Positions 1 to 8,417 of a stretch of DNA of 64,000 nucleotides are shown here, piece after piece. The notes under the pieces were generated by a model. That model saw nothing but the letters and a program-made list of their open reading frames with translations, made no database searches and was not told where the DNA came from. The stretch's first letter is position 1. The number at the start of each line of letters is the position of its first letter. Source of the stretch: Arthrobacter silvisoli (GTDB taxonomy: Bacteria > Actinomycetota > Actinomycetes > Actinomycetales > Micrococcaceae); the NCBI RefSeq assembly GCF_003369445.1, contig NZ_QRCU01000039.1, positions 1-64,000 on the forward strand. The letters run 5' to 3'. A program made the position numbers and the translations under genes.

Positions 1-107
1 CTTCGGCATCCCCAATACGTAGACGCTATCCCGGCCGCGCAAGGAGTGTCGATGGGAACCCCTCCCCATGAAAAGGTCCCCACCGACGCCGGGCGGGTCC
101 TGGCCGG

Positions 108-2591
108 CTATTTACCGAAGCCGCGCAGCCTCAGGGAATTGGCCACCACCAGCACCGAGCTCGCGGCCATCGCGGCGCCGGCGATCATCGGGTTCAGCAG
201 CCCCAGAGCCGCCACCGGAATGCCGATCGCGTTGTAGAAGAACGCCCAGAACAGGTTGGTCTTGATTGTCGAAAGGGTCTTCCTCGACAACTCGATCGCC
301 TGCACCAGTTGGCCCAGGTGGCTGCCCATCACGGTCAGGTCCGAAGCCTCGATCGCTACATCCGTGCCCGAACCCATCGCGATGCCCAGGTCCGCCTGCG
401 CCAGCGCTGCAGCGTCGTTCACGCCGTCGCCGGCCATCGCCACTGTGGCGCCCCTCGCCTGCAGTTGCCGGACGGCGTCCACTTTGCCTTCCGGCAGGAC
501 TCCTGAGAACACGTCTTCAGCCGCGATCCCGACGGCGTCGGCCACCTGGGCGGCCACTGCGGCGTTGTCGCCGGTCAGCAGCATCGGCCTGATGCCGAGT
601 TCCTTCAGCTGCGCGATCGCCGCCGCGGAATCGTCCTTGATGGTGTCCCGTAGTGCGACGATTCCGGCCGCACCGCCGTCCACGGCGACCCAGATCGCCG
701 TGGCGCCTCCGGCCTCCGAGTCCGCCAGCGCCTTGCGTTGCGCCTCGTCCGGGGCGATCCCGTTTTCTTCCAGCCAGCCGGAGCGGCCCACGACGACGGT
801 CTGCTGCCTGCCGTTCAGCGTCACCGTCCCGCGGACTCCGCCGCCGGCCGCCGAACTGAAGTCCGACACCGCGGGCAGGTTGCCGCCGTCGGGCAGTGTG
901 TCCTTGGCGGCGGCGGCAATCGCGTGGGCGATCGGGTGCTCGGAGGCTGCCTCCACCGCGCCGGCCAGGGTAAGCACATCCGCTTCCCGGTGACCGTTGA
1001 GCGCCATGGTGCCGTCCACGGCCAGCTTGCCGCTGGTCACCGTGCCGGTCTTGTCCAGCAGGATGGTGTCCACGGTGCGGGTGTCCTCCAGGACCTGCGG
1101 GCCCTTGATGAGGATGCCCAACTGCGCGCCGCGCCCTGTGCCGGTCAGCAGGCCCACGGGGGTCGCGAGCCCCAGGGCGCACGGGCAGGCGATCACCAGG
1201 ACCGCGACGGCGGCCGTGAAGGACGCGTCCAGCTCACCGGTTGCAAGGAACCAGGCCAGGAAGGTGAGCACCGCGAGGACCAGCACCACCGGCACGAACA
1301 CCGCGCTGATGCGGTCCGCGAGCCGGGCGATCGGCGCTTTGCCGGTCTGTGCCTGGCTGACCAGCCGCCCCATTTGGGCCAGGGTGGTTTCCGAACCCAC
1401 CCGGGTGGCACGCACCAGCAGCCGGCCCGAGGTGTTAATGGTGGCGCCCGTGACCGGGCTGTCCGGGCCGACCTCCACCGGGACGGACTCGCCCGTCAGC
1501 AGTGCGGCGTCGACGGCGGACGCGCCGTCCGTGACCACGCCGTCGGTGGCGATCTTCTCGCCCGGGCGGACCACGAACACATCGCCCACCCGGAGCTGCT
1601 CCGCCGGGATCTTGTGCTCGACGCCGTCACGCAGCACCGTGGCGTCCTTCGCGCCGAGGCTCAGCAGGGCTTTGAGGGCGTCGCCCGCCTTGGCCTTGGC
1701 GTTCGCCTCGAGGTAGCGGCCCAGGAGCAGGAAGGTGGTGACCACGGCGGCGACCTCGAAGTACAGGGCACCACCCATGGTCTCCATGCCGGGGTGCTCG
1801 GTCATCTGCGGGTCGGCGAACAACTGCCACGCCGAGTACAGATAGGCCGCCAGCACGCCGATCGACACCAGGGTGTCCATCGTGGAGGCGAAGTGCCGGG
1901 CGTTGATCGCGGCGGCCCGGTGGAACGGCCACGCCGCCCAGCTCACCACCGGCAACGCCAGCGCAGCCGCCACCCAGCCCCAGTTCGCGAACTGCAGCGC
2001 CGGGACCATCGAAATCAGGAACACCGGCACGGTCAGGATTGCGGCAACGATCAGGCGGGGGCGCAGCTGTTTCGCTGCGGGGCCGTGGTGCATGTGGTCG
2101 CCTGTCGCGACGCCACCGTCGCCGACGCTGTGGTCGTGTTCCGTTCCGCTGTGCTCACCATGATGCCTAGCGTGCTCGACGGCGGGGTGCTCGCCGTGGT
2201 GCCCGTGGTGCTGCCCGTCCGCGGGGCCGGCATGCGGCAGCGCGCGTCCAAGCGACGAAGGAGCGAGCGCGCCGAGCATGTCGGTTTCGCGGTCGTGCGC
2301 GTTCTCGTCGCCGTCGTCGGTTTCGTGGTCGTCCGAGTGGGTGCCCGGTTGCGGCTTCAGGTAGGCCTTGTAGCCCGTGGCGTTGACCGTGTCCACGATC
2401 TGTTGGTCCGTGATGCCGGCCGGGACCGTGACGCTGGCGGATTCGAGGGGGAGGTTCACGGAGGCTTCGACGCCTTCGAGCTTGCCGAGCTTCCGCTCCA
2501 CCCTGGCCACGCATGATGCGCAGGTCATGCCCTCGATATCCAGTTCGATGATGCGGGTACCTTGCTGCTTGAGTAAGTCCTGGTTCCCCAC
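108..2591 (-). CDS. copA: Copper-translocating P1B-type ATPase
   Basis: This 827-residue membrane pump exports Cu(I) at the cost of ATP. An N-terminal heavy-metal-associated domain carries GMTCASC (residues 21-27), and a long His/Asp-rich linker (about 84-172) probably binds metal. The Cu(I)-type membrane motif CPC lies at residues 469-471, and the phosphorylated aspartate is D513 in DKTGT. Hydrophobic helices flank both, as in the family. The start is GTG at 2591, with AGGGGG a few bases upstream. It lies 8 bp after copZ, in an operon led by csoR, so CsoR derepression by copper is the likely control. The His-rich insert makes it longer than the usual 740-760 residues. Confidence 0.96.
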   Translation of the reverse strand: MGNQDLLKQQGTRIIELDIEGMTCASCVARVERKLGKLEGVEASVNLPLESASVTVPAGITDQQIVDTVNATGYKAYLKPQPGTHSDDHETDDGDENAHDRETDMLGALAPSSLGRALPHAGPADGQHHGHHGEHPAVEHARHHGEHSGTEHDHSVGDGGVATGDHMHHGPAAKQLRPRLIVAAILTVPVFLISMVPALQFANWGWVAAALALPVVSWAAWPFHRAAAINARHFASTMDTLVSIGVLAAYLYSAWQLFADPQMTEHPGMETMGGALYFEVAAVVTTFLLLGRYLEANAKAKAGDALKALLSLGAKDATVLRDGVEHKIPAEQLRVGDVFVVRPGEKIATDGVVTDGASAVDAALLTGESVPVEVGPDSPVTGATINTSGRLLVRATRVGSETTLAQMGRLVSQAQTGKAPIARLADRISAVFVPVVLVLAVLTFLAWFLATGELDASFTAAVAVLVIACPCALGLATPVGLLTGTGRGAQLGILIKGPQVLEDTRTVDTILLDKTGTVTSGKLAVDGTMALNGHREADVLTLAGAVEAASEHPIAHAIAAAAKDTLPDGGNLPAVSDFSSAAGGGVRGTVTLNGRQQTVVVGRSGWLEENGIAPDEAQRKALADSEAGGATAIWVAVDGGAAGIVALRDTIKDDSAAAIAQLKELGIRPMLLTGDNAAVAAQVADAVGIAAEDVFSGVLPEGKVDAVRQLQARGATVAMAGDGVNDAAALAQADLGIAMGSGTDVAIEASDLTVMGSHLGQLVQAIELSRKTLSTIKTNLFWAFFYNAIGIPVAALGLLNPMIAGAAMAASSVLVVANSLRLRGFGK

Positions 2592-2599
2592 GATGCCCC

Positions 2600-2842
2600 C
2601 TACGCGTCGTTGGCCACTACCAGGTAGCCTGCCTCGGCCACGGCTTCGCCGATCTCCGAGGGGGAGAGCTCCTGGGTGGAGGTGATGGTCACTGTCGAGA
2701 TGCCGCCTGCATTCAGGTCGATCGCCACGGACTTCACGCCGTCGAGGGCTTCGATTTCCTCGCTGACCGCTGAAACGCAGTGCCCGCAGGTCATGCCCGA
2801 AACACTGACGTTGGTCTGGATGGTGGCGCTTTTCTGGCCCAT
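2600..2842 (-). CDS. copZ: Copper chaperone CopZ (heavy-metal-associated domain)
   Basis: An 80-residue single-domain protein with the Cu(I)-binding motif GMTCGHC near residues 17-23. It is expected to carry Cu(I) in the cytosol and hand it to CopA. The ATG at 2842 was chosen because AAGGAG sits 6 bases upstream and the resulting length fits CopZ. Longer upstream extensions in this frame have no similar site. It is the middle gene of csoR-copZ-copA. Confidence 0.95.
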   Translation of the reverse strand: MGQKSATIQTNVSVSGMTCGHCVSAVSEEIEALDGVKSVAIDLNAGGISTVTITSTQELSPSEIGEAVAEAGYLVVANDA

Positions 2843-2891
2843 GGCGTACTCCTTGGTGGTGAGTTGGATGGTGTGGTGAGAGTTTGCGGGG

Positions 2892-3260
2892 TTACCGCAG
2901 CAGGCGCCCGATGGCATCCGTGGCCTCCTTGACCTTGAAGTTGATGATTTCCGCACGGACCTCCGGGTCGGGTTCCGACGCCGCGCCCACCACGCAATGC
3001 CCGATGTGCTCTTCCAGCAGGCCAAGGCTGACGGCGTGCAGCGCCTTATTGACGGCGGCGACCTGGGTGAGGATGTCGATGCAGTACTTGTCCTCGTCAA
3101 CCATGCGGGCGATCCCGCGGACCTGACCTTCGATCCGTTTCAGCCTGCGCAGGTAGGAGTCCTTGTTCGAGGTGTAGCCGTGCGGGGCGTGCGGCTCTTC
3201 GGACGTGTCCGAAGCAGCGGCAATGCCGGCCGGGGTGGTGAGAGGGTCTACCGTGCTCAT
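2892..3260 (-). CDS. csoR: CsoR-family copper-sensing repressor
   Basis: A 122-residue all-helical repressor. The Cu(I) ligand triad is visible as C60, H85 and C89, with the same 25- and 4-residue spacings as the C36/H61/C65 of Mycobacterium tuberculosis CsoR. The RRLKRIEGQVRGI helix (about 38-50) is the family's DNA-contact region. A 28-residue N-terminal tail precedes the core. The ATG at 3260 lies just downstream of a strong GC-rich double palindrome, its likely operator, so autoregulation is expected. Copper binding should release the repressor and allow copZ and copA expression. Confidence 0.95.
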   Translation of the reverse strand: MSTVDPLTTPAGIAAASDTSEEPHAPHGYTSNKDSYLRRLKRIEGQVRGIARMVDEDKYCIDILTQVAAVNKALHAVSLGLLEEHIGHCVVGAASEPDPEVRAEIINFKVKEATDAIGRLLR

Positions 3261-3271
3261 GCATTCAATGT

Positions 3272-3312
3272 ATACCCCCCGGGGGTACTTTGCAAGTACC
3301 CCCGGGGGGTAT
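3272..3312. promoter_or_regulatory. Double CsoR-type operator between csoR and the rhodanese gene
   Basis: Two 17-bp sites, ATACCCCCCGGGGGTAC (3272-3288) and GTACCCCCGGGGGGTAT (3296-3312), are exact reverse complements separated by TTTGCAA. Each is itself the TACCCnnnnGGGTA type of palindrome known for CsoR. One site can serve csoR-copZ-copA and the other the divergent rhodanese gene. Binding is inferred, not shown. Confidence 0.85.
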
Positions 3313-3387
3313 CCTCCGGTGGACGCGCCGCGGGTGTCGGGGACTAGGATTGCGCTCGGCTTTGTGAAGGTCGAAGAAAGGAACGCC

Positions 3388-3822
3388 ATGCCGGACCCCG
3401 CAAGGGAAACCCCTCGGGGTGGAGGTGGTGCCTCGGAGTACTTCCGGGCTAAGCTCCGCTTCGAAATCGACGTCATGGACGTCGCCGACGCCGCGCCCGG
3501 CAGCTTCGTGCTGGTGGACACCCGCCGGCTGTCCTCCTGGGAACACGGGCACATCCCCGGCGCCGTGCACCTGCCCACCGCACAAATCCCTGCCCGTGCC
3601 CCGGAGCTGATCCCGGCCGGCAGCCGCGTGGTGGTCTACTCCTGGGGCCCGGGCTGCAACGGGAGCACCTTCGCCGCGCTCGCCTTCGCCGAACTCGGCT
3701 ATCCGGTGCAGGAAATGATCGGCGGGATCGAGTACTGGGCGCGGAACGGCCTCCCGGTCGAAACGCCTAAGGGCGTGCAGACGGAGAAGCCCGATCCTCT
3801 GGTGACCGCGCACCAGGGGTGA
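3388..3822 (+). CDS. Single-domain rhodanese-like protein
   Basis: A 144-residue cytoplasmic rhodanese domain. VDTRRLSSWEHGHIPGAVHLP is the family's first signature, and the active-site cysteine sits in the loop GPGCNGSTF, close to the C-terminal half. It should move sulfane sulfur or act as a thiol carrier. The ATG at 3388 follows AAAGGA; an in-frame extension reaching back into the operator is unlikely to be real. It diverges from csoR over the double operator, so copper may induce it. A role in thiol chemistry during copper stress is inference. Confidence 0.85.
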   Translation: MPDPARETPRGGGGASEYFRAKLRFEIDVMDVADAAPGSFVLVDTRRLSSWEHGHIPGAVHLPTAQIPARAPELIPAGSRVVVYSWGPGCNGSTFAALAFAELGYPVQEMIGGIEYWARNGLPVETPKGVQTEKPDPLVTAHQG

Positions 3823-3860
3823 CCGTGAACCCGAGGTGAGCCCGGAACCCGAGGTGAGCC

Positions 3861-3890
3861 CCGCCGTCGGCGTCCAACGCCCGACGGCGG
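3861..3890. terminator. Hairpin between convergent rhodanese and levanase genes
   Basis: CCGCCGTCGG (3861-3870) pairs exactly with CCGACGGCGG (3881-3890) around a 10-base loop. It lies between two convergent stop codons. There is no clear T-run, so the terminator call is tentative. Confidence 0.5.
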
Positions 3891-3919
3891 GACCGTGGCC
3901 CCGACTTAGCAGCCCTGAC

Positions 3920-6511
3920 TCAGCCGCCCCACATCGCCGGGTACAGCGGAGTGACCGTCAGGCTCTCAAGGTGAGCGATGCCTCCCTCGGAGAAGACGGA
4001 GATGCTGTTCGCGCCCGCGGCGGGGAACACTTGATCCGTGATGGTCGCCAGGCCGTCCTGGGCGAAGAGCTCCACGGATGCCCGGTCCACGTACAAGCGC
4101 ATCCGGAGGCGCCCGTTGATCAGGTCCACCCGGGCGTCTTCCACGGAGCTGAACGCCGGGTGGAAAACCACGTTGCCGGAGTTGCTCCTGTCGATGGAAA
4201 GCCGCTGCGTGGCCGTGGCATAGCCGATCCTGGTTGACTGGCTGGCATTTCCGAGCACCTTCAGGCCAAACGATGATGCCGTGCCGGGGGAGAATTCGGC
4301 GTCGATCTGCACTACGTCCCCGGTGGCCGGCAGGGCAGCGGTTCCCGGCTGGATGTCCTGGGCGGGCGCGGTGTACGCGGCGGAGGTGTTCTTCAGGGCA
4401 TCTGCCTGGGACACCACCTGTTGCCGCAGCCGCGGGCCGTCGGGCGTCTGGGTCAGGACCACTTCACGCGGCAAAGCCATGGTTCCCCGCCATGTGCTGG
4501 TGGGGGTGTCCTGCCCGTAGTCCCAGTTGTTCATCCAGCCGAGCATGATGCGTTTCCCGCCGGGGGCATTGTTGAAGGACACCGTGGCGTAGTAGTCGCG
4601 GCCCCAGTCCAGCCAGTCGTGCGGTTCAAGGCGGGAGGTGTCGGAGGAGACGAACTCATCCGCCAGGATGTGTCCCCATCCGCCGCGGTTGTTGTCCACG
4701 ATCCTGATGGTGGCCTGGCTGCCCTTGAAGGCGCTGACGTCCCATGCGGTCCAGGCCAGGCGTTCGGAATCGGCCCCGGTTGCGGTCCGGACTGTCTGGC
4801 CGTTGACCACCAGGTTCACCGTGGTTTCGCTGCTGCGGACTTTGGCCGGCTCGGATCCGAGCACCATGTTGTCCAAGGTCAGGTGCCCCCACGGGCCCGT
4901 GGCGTTGTCCACGATCCGGATGCGCGCGATCTGGCCGTACCATGGCGAAACGTCCCAGTTCTGCCAGTTCAGATCGCCGGAGTTCCGGCCCGTTGCGGTA
5001 CGGACCGGAACGCCGCCCACCAGCAGTTCCACCTGAAGCTGCCCGTCGTACCGTTGGCCGCCACCCAGGAGGAATCCGATGTTGGTGTTCGTCAGGTAGA
5101 ACTCGGGGGAGGTGACGGTGCCGACGTTGTTGTCCTGGTACGGGCCGCCCTCGAAGGTGTTGATCCGTTTCCCGATGGCGAATTCACCGCCCGACGTCGA
5201 GGGGTTGAGTGCCGCCTGGAAGTCGCCGGTGAGCTGCCAGCCGGCGTCGCTGAGGGTCCCGGGGTAGTCGAAACCGTCGAACAACAGATAGCCCGGAGGG
5301 GCCTGGTTGCCCGATTGTTCGCCCGGGCCCTGCGGGTGCTTCCCGCCGCCCACGAGGAAATTGAGGTAGTCCTTGTCGACGCTGAAGGGTGCCGATTCCA
5401 TGGTGCCTACGGGATTGTCTCCACCGTGGAACCCGTTCACCAGCCCGGCCCCGACATTGCCCGCCACCGCCATCTGACCCGGGAGGCTGCCGGCGGCCGG
5501 GGCACTTCCCCAGGGACCGGAACTGTTCGCAGGATCGTTCTGGACGTTCCATCCGCCGTAGCTGCCGCCGTTGAAACCGGCAAGGACGTTTCCGGCCGGC
5601 AACTGATCGGCGGGATCGATGTTTTCGGCGGTGAACGTTGTGCCGTTGAAAGTACCCACGAAGTACTGTCCGCCGCTGCCGCCGGCTACGGCGCCCGGGT
5701 TGATGTTGACGGTGAGGACCCATTTGATGTTGTTCGGATCCCCGTCGACGGCGAGGGGAAACAGATCCGGGCATTCCCATTGTCCGCCGAAGGCATTCGC
5801 CGGTCCGAAGTCGGACAGGTAGCTCCAGTCCTTCAGGTTGCTGCTCTTGTAGAGGAGGACCCGGTGTTCGTCGGCCTCGACGGCGGCCATCACCCAGTAG
5901 TCCGGCCCGGAGGGGTTGTCGTACCAGAAGACCTTGGGGTCGCGGAAGCTGGAAGTATTCCTGGTGAGGACGGGGTTGCCGCTGTACTTGGTCCAACTCT
6001 GCCCATCGTCGAGGCTGAACGCCAACGATTGTGCCTGCTGTCCGGCCAGAGTCGGGTGGGCACTGGTGTAGTTGCTGGTGTAAATGGCAACCAAGGGCGG
6101 GTTTTGAAGGCTCCCGAAGCCACTGCTGTTGAGGGGGTCTTCCACCACGGAGCCGGAGAAGATCTCCTCGATGGCCTGGCCATTGCCGTTGAGGCCGCGG
6201 GAAATCGCGAGGGGCTGTTCCTGCCAGTGGATGAGGTCCGTGGACGAAGCATGGCCCCAGCTCATGTCACCCCATCGGGTCCCGTTGGGGTTGTACTGGT
6301 AATACATGTGGTACTTGCCGTTGTGGTAGACCAGCCCGTTCGGGTCATTCATCCAGTTCTTCTCGGGCGTGTAATGCAGATAGGGCCGGTACTGCTGCGT
6401 CGCCGGATCGGGATCGGTGGCGCGGGCAGGGCTGGTGGCTACGGCGAACGAGGCGGCAGTGAGGGCCACGGCCGTCCCGAGTGACAGCAATGCTTTGGTG
6501 CGTCTGGTCAT
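3920..6511 (-). CDS. Secreted GH32 levanase/inulinase with nested binding modules
   Basis: An 863-residue extracellular fructan hydrolase. A signal peptide occupies residues 1-31 (twin Arg at 3-4, hydrophobic core, ATSPARA end); Sec or Tat export cannot be decided. The catalytic acids of family GH32 are all present: D56 in WMNDPNG, D191 in RDP, E246 in EC. About 320 residues (305-627) interrupt the five-bladed propeller. They hold two beta-sandwich modules of the type seen in secreted fructanases (each with VRTATG, W..WDVS, IRIVDN, WGH). The beta-sandwich GH32 tail closes the protein. The ATG at 6511 fits the signal peptide. It follows the GH91 gene but is separated by a terminator hairpin. 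Levan and inulin cannot be distinguished from sequence. Confidence 0.93.
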   Translation of the reverse strand: MTRRTKALLSLGTAVALTAASFAVATSPARATDPDPATQQYRPYLHYTPEKNWMNDPNGLVYHNGKYHMYYQYNPNGTRWGDMSWGHASSTDLIHWQEQPLAISRGLNGNGQAIEEIFSGSVVEDPLNSSGFGSLQNPPLVAIYTSNYTSAHPTLAGQQAQSLAFSLDDGQSWTKYSGNPVLTRNTSSFRDPKVFWYDNPSGPDYWVMAAVEADEHRVLLYKSSNLKDWSYLSDFGPANAFGGQWECPDLFPLAVDGDPNNIKWVLTVNINPGAVAGGSGGQYFVGTFNGTTFTAENIDPADQLPAGNVLAGFNGGSYGGWNVQNDPANSSGPWGSAPAAGSLPGQMAVAGNVGAGLVNGFHGGDNPVGTMESAPFSVDKDYLNFLVGGGKHPQGPGEQSGNQAPPGYLLFDGFDYPGTLSDAGWQLTGDFQAALNPSTSGGEFAIGKRINTFEGGPYQDNNVGTVTSPEFYLTNTNIGFLLGGGQRYDGQLQVELLVGGVPVRTATGRNSGDLNWQNWDVSPWYGQIARIRIVDNATGPWGHLTLDNMVLGSEPAKVRSSETTVNLVVNGQTVRTATGADSERLAWTAWDVSAFKGSQATIRIVDNNRGGWGHILADEFVSSDTSRLEPHDWLDWGRDYYATVSFNNAPGGKRIMLGWMNNWDYGQDTPTSTWRGTMALPREVVLTQTPDGPRLRQQVVSQADALKNTSAAYTAPAQDIQPGTAALPATGDVVQIDAEFSPGTASSFGLKVLGNASQSTRIGYATATQRLSIDRSNSGNVVFHPAFSSVEDARVDLINGRLRMRLYVDRASVELFAQDGLATITDQVFPAAGANSISVFSEGGIAHLESLTVTPLYPAMWGG

Positions 6512-6585
6512 CTTTGACAGACCTTTCAAGAGTGCTTGCCTTGCGGTAGGTCGGAAGTGCAGTGCAACGAAAGTGCAGTACATCG

Positions 6586-6635
6586 AACGACGACGGCGGC
6601 CATCACCTCAGGGGGCGGTGTCCGCCGTCGTCGTT
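6586..6635 (-). terminator. Hairpin after the GH91 inulin fructotransferase gene
   Basis: A 14-bp perfect stem (6586-6599 with 6622-6635, core ACGACGACGGCGG) lies just downstream of the GH91 stop at 6675 on the minus strand. It should separate that transcript from the levanase gene, whose promoter would then lie in 6512-6585. Confidence 0.6.
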
Positions 6636-6674
6636 GTTCCGGCAGCTGCGCGGCCGGTGGCAGGCGCTCGGAGC

Positions 6675-7880
6675 TTAGGGCGTCGCCCGGAACGAGTAGT
6701 TCGAGGCGTAGCTGACCACCTGGTTGCTGTCTCCGCTGTCCAGCACCTTGCAGCCGGACGTCGATGCATCCAGCACTACGGTGTGCACGGCGATCCCGGA
6801 CACCGTGTTGTTCGTGGCGATGTAGTTGTTGTTCCCGGAGGCCACCAGGATGATCGTGGGCGTCTGGCCGGACGGGCTGACGGAAGCTGAGGGCACGTCG
6901 AAGCTGAAGTGGTTGCCGATCACTGAGTTGCTGCCGCCGGCGATGTGGACCAGCCCGAAAAGGTCATCCAGCCCGTTGTTGTAGGGTTTGAGCGGATCGA
7001 ACGGCTCCATCTGGCGGAGGAAGTGGTTGTTGCCTACAAGGTTCTCCGTGCAGCTTCCCTCGAAGTTGACCATGCCCGGATAGAAAGCGTGCAGGCGGTT
7101 GGCGGTGATCGAGGAACGGGTGCAGTTCTTGAAATGCACGCTGCTCTTGCCGCGCGGGAAGATGTTGTTCCCGGTGACGAGGAGTCCGAAGTGGCCCTCG
7201 GCGAAGACCGAAAAGCCCACATAGCCGGCGCCGATCAGGTTGTCCGTCACCTTTGAAGCCTGGCCGGAACCGGTGAGCTCAACGCAGGATCCGCACTCGG
7301 CCAGGAAGTTGCCGCTCACGCTGAGGGCGTCGGTGTCCTTCACCACCAGCCCGCGCTCCAAGTACACCATGCCCATGCCCTCGACTCGGCAGGAATCGTT
7401 GGCGGAGTCGAAGAGGATGCCCGTTTTGCCGTTGGTGTAGTCGTTTTCGTTACTCCCGAAGGAGACCCCGTCCAGGCAGAAGTTTTCGAAAACGATGGAG
7501 CTCAGCCGCGGGTCGCCGCTCCGGTAGACCCGGAAGGCTTCGTTGTTGCCGTCGGTGTTTTCCACCCGGACGCGGCTGCCGCCGGGGTTGATCTCGTGCC
7601 AGCTGGAAGTGTTGCCGGCGTTGTAGCGGATGCTCAGCGAGGTGAAGCCGTGGCCCGATCCGCGGATGGTCAGGAAGCTGATGTCCACATTCACGCGGGT
7701 CTTGAGGGAGTAATCGCCCGGCGGGATGTAGATCACGGCGCCGGGCTTGGAGGACTGGCTGGTCTGCTGACCCTTGATGTCGGCGATGATGCTGTTGATG
7801 ATGAGCCCGATGTCGTTGTAGGGCGTGGCCGAGGGATTGCCCGGTACGGACCAGGTGGTGACGTCGTAAACGGTGGTCAA
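6675..7880 (-). CDS. GH91 inulin fructotransferase (DFA-forming) core, no in-frame leader
   Basis: A 401-residue right-handed beta-helix enzyme of family GH91, which cuts inulin and cyclises the released fructose pair to difructose anhydride. Family hallmarks are VYDVTTW at the start, PGAVIYIPPGDY, GSGHGFTS, NGKTGI, and the acidic pair D184/E195 with the 11-residue spacing of the family's catalytic residues. Repeated GN/NN turns mark the helix coils. The start is TTG at 7880 with GAGGAG 8 bases upstream. Secreted family members carry a Tat leader, but here none is in frame; a Tat leader ORF ends 134 bp upstream in another frame. Product type (DFA III rather than DFA I) is inferred from similarity to DFA III formers that I recall. 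Confidence 0.88.
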   Translation of the reverse strand: MTTVYDVTTWSVPGNPSATPYNDIGLIINSIIADIKGQQTSQSSKPGAVIYIPPGDYSLKTRVNVDISFLTIRGSGHGFTSLSIRYNAGNTSSWHEINPGGSRVRVENTDGNNEAFRVYRSGDPRLSSIVFENFCLDGVSFGSNENDYTNGKTGILFDSANDSCRVEGMGMVYLERGLVVKDTDALSVSGNFLAECGSCVELTGSGQASKVTDNLIGAGYVGFSVFAEGHFGLLVTGNNIFPRGKSSVHFKNCTRSSITANRLHAFYPGMVNFEGSCTENLVGNNHFLRQMEPFDPLKPYNNGLDDLFGLVHIAGGSNSVIGNHFSFDVPSASVSPSGQTPTIILVASGNNNYIATNNTVSGIAVHTVVLDASTSGCKVLDSGDSNQVVSYASNYSFRATP

Positions 7881-7933
7881 AGCGTGTTCTCCTCACATCG
7901 TTGGGGGACTTGCTGTGCTGCTGTGCTGCGGGA

Positions 7934-7978
7934 TCGCCGGAATAGTGCGGAGTCGCTGGAACATTCCGGCGATCCGGC
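7934..7978. repeat. 45-bp palindromic repeat, copy 1
   Basis: This segment matches 34574-34618 at 39 of 45 positions. Its core TCGCTGGAACATTCCGGCGA (7953-7972) is an imperfect palindrome. It sits exactly between the orphan Tat leader and the leaderless GH91 gene. Confidence 0.75.
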
Positions 7979-8014
7979 GGCGTTCCGGCGAATTCGAGGG
8001 GCCGCGGCGGGGAC

Positions 8015-8206
8015 TTAAAGAACGCCGATCAGGTGGCGGTGTCCGGCTCCCGACGGCGGTTGGCCGCTGCCCGGCGTCGGCTGCTGGGGCGCCGCGTGTG
8101 CCGGGCCGGCAAATGCGGCCAGCCCGACGGCGGTGCCCGCCGCTGCGGCCGAGGCCAGGAAGGCGCGGAGTACGTTCCTGCGGCTGATGTCCGGAATGGG
8201 CTTCAT
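8015..8206 (-). CDS. Orphan Tat signal-peptide ORF upstream of GH91
   Basis: A 63-residue ORF that is almost only a signal peptide: SRRNVLRAF near residues 8-16 is a Tat motif, followed by an Ala-rich hydrophobic stretch and an AHA-A cleavage site near residue 38. After about 25 further Pro/Gly-rich residues it stops at TAA. The ATG at 8206 has a good GGGAG site. Secreted GH91 enzymes begin with this kind of leader, so I read it as the former leader of the gene at 6675-7880, now cut off by a stop, a frame change and an inserted palindromic repeat. It could instead be a tiny secreted peptide. Confidence 0.6.
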   Translation of the reverse strand: MKPIPDISRRNVLRAFLASAAAAGTAVGLAAFAGPAHAAPQQPTPGSGQPPSGAGHRHLIGVL

Positions 8207-8275
8207 CTGTTCTCCCTTGAACTGGATTTCCTAGCTGTGACGAGCTGAGTGTGCCGAAGTGCAGCCAAAATGTGC

Positions 8276-8288
8276 CAAAACGATTTTG
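8276..8288. promoter_or_regulatory. Candidate LacI-type operator before the Tat-leader/GH91 genes
   Basis: CAAAACGATTTTG is a 5-bp-arm inverted repeat; read on the minus strand it continues AATCGTTTTGGCA. It shares the half-site TCGTTTTGGCA with the stronger site at 8429-8445, and both lie in the divergent promoter region 8207-8501. Confidence 0.5.
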
Positions 8289-8417
8289 CGCCGCCGCGAA
8301 GACTTTAGGGCTGCACCAACCCCGGCGTCAAGGGAAAAGCCGAGGGAAAAATCCTTTGGGCACGCCGTCCGGACAATTTCCCTGTGACCCTTGACACCCT
8401 CGCCAATGGCCTTTACG

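Noticed and set aside
46-237. Short plus-strand ORF with AAGGAG before an ATG at the window start
   Set aside because: Most of it is antisense to the copA C-terminus and no family is recognisable; the ribosome-site-like bases are probably chance.
4421-6484. 687-codon plus-strand open frame opposite the levanase gene
   Set aside because: The levanase on the minus strand has complete catalytic motifs; the opposite frame is open only because of high GC at third positions.
6555-6579. AAGTGCAGT direct repeats before the levanase, with AAGTGCAG again at 8257
   Set aside because: Could be activator sites, but only three short matches without symmetry; too weak to call.
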